A program made the position numbers and the translations under genes. From Pontibacter sp. Tf4 (GTDB lineage: Bacteria > Bacteroidota > Bacteroidia > Cytophagales > Hymenobacteraceae): a stretch of 64,000 nt of DNA. Positions 44,349-52,583 of this stretch are shown piece by piece; positions within the stretch are counted from its first letter, which is position 1; each line of letters begins with the position of its first letter. Location: contig NZ_JACKZC010000001.1 of NCBI RefSeq assembly GCF_014212495.1, forward strand, positions 186,001 through 250,000. Reading direction: 5' to 3'. Below the pieces are notes generated by a model. It was given only the letters and a program-made list of their open reading frames with translations. It ran no database searches and had not been told where the DNA came from.

Positions 44349-44561
44349 AAGCTATAGTTCTGTTGTTTTCCTGTTTATACGTGTGGTTTTAAGAACAGCG
44401 GAAAGGTAAGAAGGTTTCAGAAACTATGGGGCCAACTATAACCGGAAATGGCCACCCACTGGCAAAGAGCCGCTACCTATAGTTTGATAACCTTCTCTGT
44501 GCTTTCCTGTTGTATAAAAATAACGTAATCAATACATCGACAACCTAAATTAGTAAACAAC

Positions 44562-45425
44562 ATGAAGATAGGAATAACCGGAGCCACAGGGCAGCTTGGC
44601 CGGCTTGTAATCAGTAAGCTAAAAAATAAAGTATCAGCAGATAACATAGTGGCCCTTGCACGCTCGCAGCAAAAAGGTGCAGACTTAGGTGTAACAGTGC
44701 GCGAAGCCGATTATACAAAACCGGAAACACTGAACAGCGCACTGGAAGGTATTGACACGCTGTTGCTGATCTCATCGAGTGAAGTAGGGCAACGTGCCAC
44801 GCAGCACCACAACGTAATTGAAGCAGCAAAGAAAGCCGGCGTTAAATGGATCGTGTACACCAGCCTGCTGCATGCCGATAGCTCGTCGCTGAGCCTGGCC
44901 GAAGAGCACCGCCACACAGAAGCAGAGCTGAAGCAATCCGGTATTCCGCACACTATCCTTAGAAACGGCTGGTACACTGAGAACTATGCGGGCTCTATAC
45001 CGGGCGCACTTGCCGGTGGTGCTTTTATAGGAAGTGCCGGCGAAGGTAAAATCTCATCTGCCTCGCGCGAAGACTTTGCCGATGCGGCCGTTGCTGTGCT
45101 GACCGGACAAGGCCACGAAGGAAAAGTTTATGAGCTGGCCGGCGACGAAGCTTACACGCTCAACGATCTGGCCGCAGAAATTTCCCGCCAAACCGGGAAA
45201 GACATTCCGTACAAAAACCTGCCCGAAGCAGATTATGCCGCAGCGCTTGCCGGTTTTGGCTTACCGGAAGGTCTGGCACATGCTATTGCCGGCTGGGATG
45301 TTTCCGCATCAAAAGGTGATCTGTATGACGATAGCCGCCAGCTATCCAAACTCATCGGCCACCCGACCACACCTATGAAAGAAACAGTAGCCGATGCGCT
45401 GAAAGCAACCTCAAAGGCCGGGTAA
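44562..45425 (+). CDS. NmrA/QorB-like NAD(P)-dependent oxidoreductase
   Basis: A 287-residue Rossmann protein with the dinucleotide motif GITGATGQLGRLV at the N-terminus. The pattern GIDTLLLISSSEVGQRATQH followed by HHNVIEAAKKAGVKWIVYTS is typical of the NmrA/QorB group (NAD(P)H:quinone oxidoreductase 2). LRNGWYTENY and SASREDFADAAVAVLTG support it. It probably reduces quinones or binds NADPH as a sensor. It faces away from the msr cluster, and the shared 210-bp spacer may hold both promoters; a redox-stress link is possible but not shown. Confidence 0.9.
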   Translation: MKIGITGATGQLGRLVISKLKNKVSADNIVALARSQQKGADLGVTVREADYTKPETLNSALEGIDTLLLISSSEVGQRATQHHNVIEAAKKAGVKWIVYTSLLHADSSSLSLAEEHRHTEAELKQSGIPHTILRNGWYTENYAGSIPGALAGGAFIGSAGEGKISSASREDFADAAVAVLTGQGHEGKVYELAGDEAYTLNDLAAEISRQTGKDIPYKNLPEADYAAALAGFGLPEGLAHAIAGWDVSASKGDLYDDSRQLSKLIGHPTTPMKETVADALKATSKAG

Positions 45426-45460
45426 GTTTATAGTTGAACTATAGCCACACGTTGGTTACT

Positions 45461-45484
45461 AAAAAGCTACTTCGGTAGCTTTTT
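45461..45484 (+). terminator. Intrinsic terminator after the QorB-like gene
   Basis: Perfect stem AAAAAGCTAC / GTAGCTTTTT around the stable TTCG tetraloop, 36 bp after the stop. Two TATAG motif copies lie between stop and stem. Confidence 0.9.
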
Positions 45485-45573
45485 GCTTTTATACCGTAAT
45501 CTCAAACTATAGCTGCAACTATGAACATTCTAAAGCAGCTGGTACCATTAGCTTAAGGGCAACTTTTATATGT

Positions 45574-45655
45574 TGTCATTTCGAACAGTGTGAGAAATCT
45601 ATTTAAGCTATACTGAGGTTGTTTTAAACAGATCTCTCCTTTCGTCGAGATGACA
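45574..45655. repeat. REP-like imperfect palindrome (TGTCATTTCGA family)
   Basis: Left arm starts TGTCATTTCGAAC...GAGAAATCT; right arm AGATCTCTCC...CGTCGAGATGACA is its imperfect reverse complement. Related copies are at 50649-50721, and half-copies are inside the long modular repeats. Confidence 0.8.
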
Positions 45656-45716
45656 ATTTTTATTTAAGTTGATGGCATTCTAAAGCTAACTCACAAACTG
45701 TAGTTAAAGGCAATAA

Positions 45717-45761
45717 AAAAATCTGGCAGCAACTATAACTATGGGTTACGCTGCTGCTAGA
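45717..45761 (-). terminator. Probable terminator after the TerC gene
   Basis: On the minus strand: ATCTAGCAGC...GCTGCCAGAT followed by seven T, with a long loop holding AACTATAACTAT-type motif copies. Confidence 0.6.
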
Positions 45762-45780
45762 TCTATAGCAAAAGTTATCT

Positions 45781-46728
45781 TTAAATGTTCTGATTCCCCT
45801 GGCCGTTTATTCTGTTTTCCTTTCTGGTTTTCTGGAAAGACAGTACCACACTAACCACCAGGATCAGCGCAATTACAAGTAGGGAGATGAACGTAGGGAT
45901 CTTGTAAATATCAACCATCACCATCTTCAAGCCTACAAATACAAGGATAATGGCCAGTCCGTACGACAGGTAAACAAAGCGGTCTACTACGTGGGCAAGG
46001 GCAAAATACAGCGAGCGCAGACCCAGAATAGCAAATACGTTGGAGGTATAAACGATGAACTGGTCCTGCGTGATGGCAAGGATGGCCGGAATACTGTCTA
46101 CTGCAAAAATAAGGTCAGTGGCTTCGATCAATATCAGCACCAGGAAAAGCGGAGTTGCAAACCGTTTGCCGTCCTGCTTTACAAAGAATTTATCGCCATG
46201 TAATTGATTGGTTACCGGCATTATCCTTCTGAAGAACTTAATAACCGGGTTGTTTTCCGGATCTATAGCTGCACCCTTCTCGGTAAACATTTTGTAGCCG
46301 GTATAGATCAGGAAGATGCCGAAAATGTAGACGCTCCAGTGAAATTTCTGGATAAGGGCGACGCCGGCGAAAATAAAGATGACCCTCATGATAAGGGCAC
46401 CCAGTATACCCCAGAACAGGATCTTGTGCTGATACATGGCCGGTATCTTGAAATAGCCGAACACAAGCACGAATACGAAAATATTGTCGATACTCAGGGA
46501 TTTCTCGATCAGGTAACCGGTCAGGAACTCTACAGCTTTGGCCTCCCCGAACCAGTAATAAATAAGGCCGTTGAAAATTAAGGCAAGACTGATCCAGACA
46601 CCCGACCAGGTTAGTGCTTCTTTTACCGATACGACGTGCGCCTTCCGGTTAAAAACACCTAAGTCGAGCGCGAGCATAAGCAGTACAAATACATTAAATC
46701 CTATCCAGAAGGCAGGTGTTACTTCCAT
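45781..46728 (-). CDS. TerC family integral membrane protein
   Basis: A 315-residue protein with about eight or nine membrane helices. The TerC signatures are clear: EKSLSIDNIFVFVLVFGYF, ATDLIFAVDSIPAILAITQD and FAILGLRSLYFAL. Acidic residues in these helices are thought to bind metal ions; family members are linked to tellurite resistance and, for Alx/MntP-related proteins, to manganese export. No ter operon is present. I looked for a yybP-ykoY-type riboswitch upstream and saw none. ATG start. Confidence 0.93.
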   Translation of the reverse strand: MEVTPAFWIGFNVFVLLMLALDLGVFNRKAHVVSVKEALTWSGVWISLALIFNGLIYYWFGEAKAVEFLTGYLIEKSLSIDNIFVFVLVFGYFKIPAMYQHKILFWGILGALIMRVIFIFAGVALIQKFHWSVYIFGIFLIYTGYKMFTEKGAAIDPENNPVIKFFRRIMPVTNQLHGDKFFVKQDGKRFATPLFLVLILIEATDLIFAVDSIPAILAITQDQFIVYTSNVFAILGLRSLYFALAHVVDRFVYLSYGLAIILVFVGLKMVMVDIYKIPTFISLLVIALILVVSVVLSFQKTRKENRINGQGNQNI

Positions 46729-46874
46729 AAAGTGTTGCTATAGTTTGATTTAGTTACAGTACTTATAAGGTGTTTGTTATAAGTAAGACCTGTTTTAATT
46801 TACAAAATTAATCAGATCGGGCTCTAAGAAGAGGCTGTTTTCAGCGATAGGCCTTAAAACAAGATAGAAAACAC

Positions 46875-46904
46875 GAAAAGCAGCCCAAACAGCAGCTGCT
46901 TTTC
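46875..46904 (-). terminator. Probable terminator after the SDR gene
   Basis: A 10-bp perfect stem GAAAAGCAGC / GCTGCTTTTC with a 10-bp loop. It lies about 95 bp beyond the SDR stop, farther than usual. Confidence 0.6.
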
Positions 46905-46999
46905 CGTTAACTGTAGTCCGTGTACAGGTTTCTGAAATAGTTGCCGGCATTAGTTCAGGGCCGCACCGCTATTAGTAAACTTGGTTTTCAGGTGCCCGC

Positions 47000-47794
47000 C
47001 TAAGGATTGCCGTACATATTCGACTCGCCGCCGTCAATTGCTATAGTTTGTCCATTTACATAAGAAGCTGCTTCGCTTAACAGAAACGCTACTACTTTGG
47101 CTACTTCTTCGGGCAGGCCTAAACGCCTGGTAGGGTTTCGTTGGGCATAGTCGGCCTCGGCAGCTTTGGGGTCATTGGGGTTTACTTCTCTGAAAGCCTC
47201 GGCTACCATAGGCGTAAGTATGGCGCCCGGCGCAATGGCATTGGTTATGATGCCGTCCTTGCCGTATTCCAGGGCCGCGTTTTTTGTCATACCGGACACG
47301 GCGTGTTTGCTGGCTACATACGCTACCTGGTTCAGCACGCCCCGTATGCCCCCTACCGATGCCACATTTACAATACGCCCGTACTTCTGCTTCTGCATTA
47401 CCGGAATTACATAGCGCATGCCGTAATACACACCCATCAGGTTAATGTCGATCACCTTTTTGAACACGTTGATGTCATACTCGATCATGGGTGCCTGCTT
47501 GCCCTCAATGCCGGCATTGTTGTACAAACCGTCTATGCGGCCAAAGGCTTTCTCCGTTTCAGAAACATACTTTTTAACGTCCTCTTCACTGGATGCATCC
47601 CCTACTACCGTTATGATCTTTACACCTGAAAATTCCTTGCTCAGCTCGTTAGCCGCATCCGTAAGCTGGTCTTTGTTGTAATCCATCAGGGTAAGGTTAG
47701 CCCCCTGGTTTGCCAGTTCTTTTGCCGCCGCCAGCCCCAGGCCCATCGCAGCACCCGTGATAATAATAGATTTTTGGTCGAATGTTTTCATCAT
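47000..47794 (-). CDS. Short-chain dehydrogenase/reductase (SDR)
   Basis: A 264-residue classical SDR. Cofactor motif TGAAMGLGLAAA, NNAG in LYNNAGIEG, catalytic Ser in NVASVGG, and YVASKHAVSGMTKN holding the Tyr-x-x-x-Lys pair. The C-terminal signature EEVAKVVAFLLSEAASYVNG followed by GQTIAIDGG is standard. The Asp at the end of the second strand (LTLMDYN) suggests NAD(H) preference (inference). The substrate is unknown. It begins with two Met codons (47794 or 47791). Confidence 0.92.
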   Translation of the reverse strand: MMKTFDQKSIIITGAAMGLGLAAAKELANQGANLTLMDYNKDQLTDAANELSKEFSGVKIITVVGDASSEEDVKKYVSETEKAFGRIDGLYNNAGIEGKQAPMIEYDINVFKKVIDINLMGVYYGMRYVIPVMQKQKYGRIVNVASVGGIRGVLNQVAYVASKHAVSGMTKNAALEYGKDGIITNAIAPGAILTPMVAEAFREVNPNDPKAAEADYAQRNPTRRLGLPEEVAKVVAFLLSEAASYVNGQTIAIDGGESNMYGNP

Positions 47795-48018
47795 AGTTTA
47801 TAGTTATGTGTAGAACTCAGTAAATATGACAGGCTCCTTTTATCTGCTTTTCAGAAGTACAGTGTAGAAGCCTGAAAATAACCTGGGGTGATGAAGGGAA
47901 GCAGGGAAGTGTGAACTATGGATTATACGGCGGAAGGTGGGTTTCCGGTGGAGCTAACTATAGATGGGTAGCTATGAAGCGTATTTGTGCTATAAGCTCG
48001 TACTAGCGGTGGTGATTA

Positions 48019-49023
48019 TTATAGTTGTGTTGGAGTATTGTACCAATTTATTATGTCTTCTAGCTTATAGTTTTCTCGAATTATTCTAGGTGCTCTTTCA
48101 TATATTTCTTCGAGAAAGGTCTCTTCAGAAGCAATTTTATGTTCTTTAAAGATACGTTTTGACGCCCATAATATTCCTTGAAATTGTTCTCTAGCATATG
48201 TAATTTCTGGATCTTCAATATTCAAATGATCTAATATTGAATTCAGCTTCCAAGCTAAATTGATTATATTCTTATCTACTGTTGCTAATTTATCTTTTAC
48301 ATCATAATTAATTTCGATGTCCTCTTTTAACTTATGTGTACTCTCAGACATTTCACGATAAAACTCTTGAATGTTCGCTTCAGCGGATTCTACGCCAGCA
48401 TAGACATCATTAAGCATGTCTCCAATATTACTTACAGCTTTTTCAATATTTGTTTCAGTTTCAACTGCCGTCTCCCACATACTATTCATTAAGGCATTGT
48501 TTTGTTCATTTAGTTCTTCACGTAATTCGACAGTTGCCCTTTTGAAATTGCTCAAGAAGTTATCAGATTCCTTTTCTAAAAATATATGAAACAGCTCGTC
48601 TGGGAGTAGTGCTTTGTTTCTTCCATCCTTTCTGATCTTATAAATTCCACTCTGAGTACAGTAGGGCTTGCTTTTACCGGACGGAATCTCTATTCTATAA
48701 AATGGTATACCTGAGATATTCTCAGCATGTATAGAAATTTCTATATGTGGTATACAGCTATAAGCCTTAGCGTTTATTTTTTGTTTATTTTCATCATTTA
48801 TAGTACACCCTCTAATGTTAGTGTATTGCCTACTTTTTGCATCTCTGAGTTCTTCAATTCCTAGGAGAAGAGTACCTCCAGTATCAGAATTGGCAAAAGC
48901 AACTAGGTCTTCCGAATCGAGTTTAACTTCACTCTTGAAATCAACATCTAAGTTCTCTTCTTTGGCAAGAAGAGCCTTGGCTCTGGGAGAGATTCCTTTA
49001 TAGGTAGGCTGTCCAAACATCAT
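48019..49023 (-). CDS. Schlafen/AlbA_2-type domain protein, low GC
   Basis: A 334-residue protein. The N-terminal half matches AlbA_2 (Schlafen-type divergent AAA_4) domains: NLDVDFKSEVKLDSEDLVAF, then ANSDTGGTLLLGIEE with the Gly-rich turn, and FYRIEIPSGKSKPYCTQSGI with the YxxxxG...IYKI pattern. The C-terminal half (about 155-334) is predicted to be long helices rich in Glu, Asn and Lys (NNALMNSMWETAVETETNIE, MSESTHKLKEDIEINYD), perhaps a coiled coil. AlbA_2 proteins are found in RNA cleavage, transcriptional regulation and phage defence. The DNA is clearly AT-richer than its neighbours and poor in the CTATAGTT motif, which suggests recent acquisition. The stop lies in a CTATAA motif copy. 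Confidence 0.82.
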   Translation of the reverse strand: MMFGQPTYKGISPRAKALLAKEENLDVDFKSEVKLDSEDLVAFANSDTGGTLLLGIEELRDAKSRQYTNIRGCTINDENKQKINAKAYSCIPHIEISIHAENISGIPFYRIEIPSGKSKPYCTQSGIYKIRKDGRNKALLPDELFHIFLEKESDNFLSNFKRATVELREELNEQNNALMNSMWETAVETETNIEKAVSNIGDMLNDVYAGVESAEANIQEFYREMSESTHKLKEDIEINYDVKDKLATVDKNIINLAWKLNSILDHLNIEDPEITYAREQFQGILWASKRIFKEHKIASEETFLEEIYERAPRIIRENYKLEDIINWYNTPTQL

Positions 49024-49081
49024 GTTATTCTAGTTTATTCTTATAAATATACTAAAAGCTGCATTATATTTTATAAAACAA

Positions 49082-49108
49082 AAAAGCAGCTCCAAACGGA
49101 GCTGCTTT
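49082..49108 (-). terminator. Intrinsic terminator after fumC
   Basis: Stem AAAAGCAGCTCC / GGAGCTGCTTTT with a 4-bp loop, followed by T-rich DNA on the minus strand. It lies 25 bp after the fumC stop; AACTATAGTT lies between. Confidence 0.9.
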
Positions 49109-49133
49109 TCCTTTATCTATCAAACTATAGTTC

Positions 49134-50531
49134 TTACTTCTTCAAGCTGCCGATCATGTCTTCCGGCTTCACCCACTCGTCGTACTGCTCGTTAGTTAGC
49201 AGTTCAAGGGCGATGGCTGCCTGGCGAAGGGTGGTACCTTCTTTGTGGGCTTTCTTCGCGATCTTGGCCGCGTTGTCGTAACCGATGTGCGGGTTAAGGG
49301 CCGTTACCAGCATCAGCGAGTTCTCTAAGTTCTCTTTAATGCGGGCAGTGTTTGGCTCAATACCAACCGCACAGTGCTTGTCGAACGAGTCGCAGGCGTC
49401 ACCGATCAGCTGGGCGCTCATCAGCAGGTTGTAGATCATTACCGGCTTAAACACGTTCAGCTCGAAATGGCCGTTCATGCCACCCACCGAGATAGCCACG
49501 TCGTTACCGATCACCTGTGCGCAAACCATGGTCATAGCCTCGGCCTGCGTTGGGTTTACTTTACCTGGCATAATAGAAGAACCCGGCTCGTTTTCCGGAA
49601 TCAGGATCTCAGCGATGCCCGAACGCGGACCAGAAGCCAGTAAACGGATGTCGTTGGCAATCTTCATCAGCGATACAGCCAGTTGCTTCAGCGCGCCGGA
49701 TGTCTCAACTATAGCATCGTGTGCAGCAAGTGCTTCGAATTTATTAGGAGCTGTGATGAACGTGTGGCCTGCAAACTGAGAGATCTTCTCGGCTACCAGT
49801 ACATCGTAACCAGCTGGTGTGTTAAGGCCGGTTCCTACCGCAGAGCCACCAAGGGCCAGTGTGCTCAGGTGCTCCAGTGTATTGCGAAGCGCTTTCATGC
49901 CATAGTCCAACTGGGCTACGTAACCCGAAAGCTCCTGGCCCAGTGTAAGCGGCGTAGCGTCCATCAGGTGCGTGCGGCCGATCTTCACCACATCCATGTA
50001 AGCTTCGGCTTTGCTGTTCAGGGTATCGCGTAGTTTTTTAACCAACGGCAGGGTGTGCTCTACCACTTTTTTGTAAGCGGCAATGTGCATCGCTGTCGGG
50101 AAGGTGTCGTTCGAAGACTGTGACTTGTTTACGTCGTCGTTCGGGTGAATCTTCTTTTTCTCGTCCATTAAGCTGCCGCCCAACAGTACGTGTGCGCGGT
50201 TAGCAACCACTTCGTTCACGTTCATGTTAGATTGCGTGCCCGAACCTGTCTGCCAAACTACCAGCGGAAACTCGTCAGCCAGTTTACCTTCCAGTATCTC
50301 GTCGCAAACCTGAGAGATGATGTCAGCTTTATCCTGCGCCAGTACGCCCAATTGTGCGTTGGCCTGTGCAGCCGATTTTTTAAGAATAGCGAAAGCTTCG
50401 ATCACTTCCTTCGGCATCAGTTGGCCACCGATGGTGAAGTTTTCTTTTGAGCGCTGTGTCTGAGCACCCCAGTATTTGTCTGCAGGCACCTCTACAGGGC
50501 CCATCGTGTCTTTCTCTACGCGAACTTGCAT
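49134..50531 (-). CDS. fumC: Class II fumarate hydratase
   Basis: A 465-residue fumarase converting fumarate to L-malate in the TCA cycle. The superfamily signature [11 protein letters not shown] is intact; earlier [13 protein letters not shown] (substrate site) and [21 protein letters not shown] are also typical, as is the start [20 protein letters not shown]. The C-terminus ends with MIGSLKK. Length is normal for the iron-independent class. ATG start, preceded by a 7-bp-phased spacer and a REP-like hairpin. Confidence 0.97.
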   Translation of the reverse strand: MQVRVEKDTMGPVEVPADKYWGAQTQRSKENFTIGGQLMPKEVIEAFAILKKSAAQANAQLGVLAQDKADIISQVCDEILEGKLADEFPLVVWQTGSGTQSNMNVNEVVANRAHVLLGGSLMDEKKKIHPNDDVNKSQSSNDTFPTAMHIAAYKKVVEHTLPLVKKLRDTLNSKAEAYMDVVKIGRTHLMDATPLTLGQELSGYVAQLDYGMKALRNTLEHLSTLALGGSAVGTGLNTPAGYDVLVAEKISQFAGHTFITAPNKFEALAAHDAIVETSGALKQLAVSLMKIANDIRLLASGPRSGIAEILIPENEPGSSIMPGKVNPTQAEAMTMVCAQVIGNDVAISVGGMNGHFELNVFKPVMIYNLLMSAQLIGDACDSFDKHCAVGIEPNTARIKENLENSLMLVTALNPHIGYDNAAKIAKKAHKEGTTLRQAAIALELLTNEQYDEWVKPEDMIGSLKK

Positions 50532-50585
50532 ATCGATTTATGTTTGGTTTAAAGGATCAGTTTGATTGCGGCAAAACTACGAAAA

Positions 50586-50628
50586 AGAGTTAAAAGTTAA
50601 GAGTTAAGAGTTTTGAGTTATAGTTTGT
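50586..50628. repeat. Short heptad-phased tract upstream of fumC
   Basis: AGAGTTA/AAAGTTA/AGAGTTA/AGAGTTT/TGAGTTA/TAGTTTG in strict 7-bp steps, merging into a TATAGTTTG motif copy. Confidence 0.65.
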
Positions 50629-50648
50629 TTGTTATTTCTCCCTCTTTT

Positions 50649-50721
50649 GTCATTTCGAATGTAATGAGAAATCTTATACAGCTTTTATCTGAGATAGACC
50701 TCTCCTATCGTCGAGATGACA
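50649..50721. repeat. REP-like imperfect palindrome (TGTCATTTCGA family)
   Basis: Left arm TGTCATTTCGAATG...GAGAAATCT and right arm GACCTCTCCTATCGTCGAGATGACA-type sequence (split here as CTCTCC...CGTCGAGATGACA) pair imperfectly. Same family as 45574-45655. Confidence 0.8.
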
Positions 50722-50757
50722 TTTAGGTAGATTTCCATTTCTAACCCATAACTATAG

Positions 50758-51804
50758 TTACTCCCCGAAAACAGGGACTTGCCGCTGCTCTATCTTAACA
50801 GGTTTGCGCACCTGTTTGTTAACGTACTTCTTTTCCTGCTCAAAGGCTACGATTTTTAAGGTAATATCCAGACCGGTTACCGTGTTGCTGTTCCGGAAAG
50901 TAGCGTACAGGGTGCCGTCAGTAGTTTTAGGTGTTTCAGAAAACAATACCTTTTTATAGTCAGAGATAATGTCCGTGCCCTGTGCGAAGGTATAAGGTTT
51001 CCAGCCCTCTTCATCGGCCACAAACTTATCTGCCGATTGCTTATTCATGAAGTAATAATCGATGTTCCCGCTGGCATTTACCTGTGGCAGGCTCGGGATC
51101 AGGCCAAGTCCGAAACCGACTACCGGACTTACCGTGGAGGAAGCAATGACAGAAGCGCCTTTCGTTACCAGTTTGGTCACGTTCTTCAGGTCCTCTACCG
51201 ACTGCTGCCCTACGCCTATCCAGTACACCCAGTGCACGGTATTGGCCGGCAACTTAAACGGCACCGACACCCGGCTTGGGTTCAGGTTCGCCATAGAGGC
51301 AACCCGGAAGGTCTTATCCACTATAGTCACCGGCGTGAGTTCGCTTTTCACCAGTACTTTTTCAGTTGTGGTTGCCCAGGTGGTATCGGCTATAGTTTGC
51401 CAGGTGATGTTGGCGTTAAAGTGGCGGGTCTCCTCTTTCTCGGGCAAGCGTTTAATGCTTAAGCGGGCTGAAATGGCTTTATCAGAAGTGGATGAAACTA
51501 TAAACTTATAAACCAGCTTTTGCGGTATGGTCAGTTTCAGTTCTTTTACCTTTTTTACCGGCTGCGAACTGTAAACTATAGCTCCAGAAGTATATTCCTG
51601 CACTTCCAGGTTTACCGTTTGTCCGGGCTTGTCCGGTTCTATGGTGATTACTGCCACATCGCCCTTCTGGAAACCATAAAAGTACATCGCCTGCCGGCCT
51701 GTGGCTGGTATCGTTATCGTTTGCTCGGTTACCGTAATTGCTTTCTTCTGTGCTATAGTTGCAGCGCTCCATAGCAGCATCAGTACCAGTAATTTATATT
51801 TCAT
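50758..51804 (-). CDS. Secreted hypothetical protein, 348 residues
   Basis: I do not recognise a family. It has a signal peptide (LVLMLLWSAATIAQ) and no lipobox, so it is probably periplasmic. The mature chain starts with a beta domain (ITVTEQTITIPATGRQAMYF; GDVAVITIEP), similar in feel to lectin-like or jelly-roll folds. It then has a WVYWIGVGQQSVEDLKNVTK region and ends with basic KPVKIEQRQVPVFGE. There is a single hydrophobic Gly-rich stretch near 225-240 (VVGFGLGLIPSLP). It may act in envelope handling. The stop is TAA, with CTATAG directly after it. Confidence 0.75.
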   Translation of the reverse strand: MKYKLLVLMLLWSAATIAQKKAITVTEQTITIPATGRQAMYFYGFQKGDVAVITIEPDKPGQTVNLEVQEYTSGAIVYSSQPVKKVKELKLTIPQKLVYKFIVSSTSDKAISARLSIKRLPEKEETRHFNANITWQTIADTTWATTTEKVLVKSELTPVTIVDKTFRVASMANLNPSRVSVPFKLPANTVHWVYWIGVGQQSVEDLKNVTKLVTKGASVIASSTVSPVVGFGLGLIPSLPQVNASGNIDYYFMNKQSADKFVADEEGWKPYTFAQGTDIISDYKKVLFSETPKTTDGTLYATFRNSNTVTGLDITLKIVAFEQEKKYVNKQVRKPVKIEQRQVPVFGE

Positions 51805-52583
51805 TTTATAGTCTCAGAAATCCGGGCGCAAAGATAAGAGGAAGGAGTTTTAAGATGGAAATATTTTGAGATTTACCTCAGTCCGGCTCTCAAAACAGGA
51901 GAGGGAGATTTGATGCAGTGCTATAGTTTGGGTTATAATTTTATAGCTATGGTTTTAACACACCCCTACCCCTCTCAAGAGGGGAATTTCTGCTATAGTT
52001 ATAGTTAGGCTATAGTCTTATAGTTGCTGTAATCAAACCACCCCTGCCCCTCCTTATCCAAGGAGGGGAACTCCGTCTTTGCTATAGATTGAATTTTAGT
52101 TTTATAGTTACAGCCTGTGAACAGGACAGGTTTACCTGTCCTCTCGGAATTACAACCGCGAGTACAACCGATCTGCCCTAACTAAGAGCAAGCAAAGAAA
52201 CTATAGCTAAGGCAAAAGCTATCGAATTGCTATCAGTCTTTGGGTTGAGCGCCTTGTAGATTTCCGGTGCTGAAAGCATTGCGACGATAGGAGCAAAGGA
52301 AATGTACACCGCGCGATGCCCGAAGACGGGGCCTCCCGGCCCGGGAGGGAGCCAACGAAACTATAAAACGATAGGTAAGTAGAGCTCCCAGGATTAGAAG
52401 CAGCTATGAAAGAAAAAGCTTGTGTCGAATAGTAGGCAAAGTCAACTATAGTACCAGACGCTAGCAGGAGCTGCGCACGCTGCTAGGTCTTTATCAACTA
52501 TAAGCTGAGATAGATTTCTCGCTACATTCGAAATAACAAAAGAGAAACTATAGGATTATCCTAAAATATCAACCTATAACCTG
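51805..52583. other. Gene-free gap with long modular repeat
   Basis: About 780 bp between two minus-strand genes. The left part holds the promoter region of the secreted protein and an extra arm ACCCCTACCCCTCTCAAGAGGG (here written only in part: CCCCTCTCAAGAGGGG). The rest is the modular repeat copy B. No gene is seen. Confidence 0.7.
52037..52540 (+). repeat. Long modular repeat, copy B (with a different middle module)
   Basis: Same block order as 60199-60708: CCCCTCCTTATCC hairpin, GGACAGGTTTACCTGTCC hairpin, TTTGGGTTGAGCGCC, GCGATGCCCGAAGACG, CCTCCCGGCCCGGGAGG, GAGCTCCCAGG, AGTAGGCAAAG and a TTCGAAATAAC tail. Between TTGAGCGCC and GCGCGATG, about 65 bp here differ completely from the equivalent segment in copies A and C. 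Confidence 0.85.

Larger units (their letters stand above)
45426..45780. other. Intergenic region with terminators and a REP-like hairpin
   Basis: A 355-bp spacer between convergent genes with no gene. It holds the terminator at 45461-45484, the TGTCATTTCGA hairpin at 45574-45655 and a probable terminator for the TerC gene at 45717-45761. Confidence 0.7.

Noticed and set aside
46729..46999. Manganese riboswitch (yybP-ykoY) upstream of the TerC gene
   Set aside because: No GGGGAGTA-type core or conserved stems could be found in the leader.
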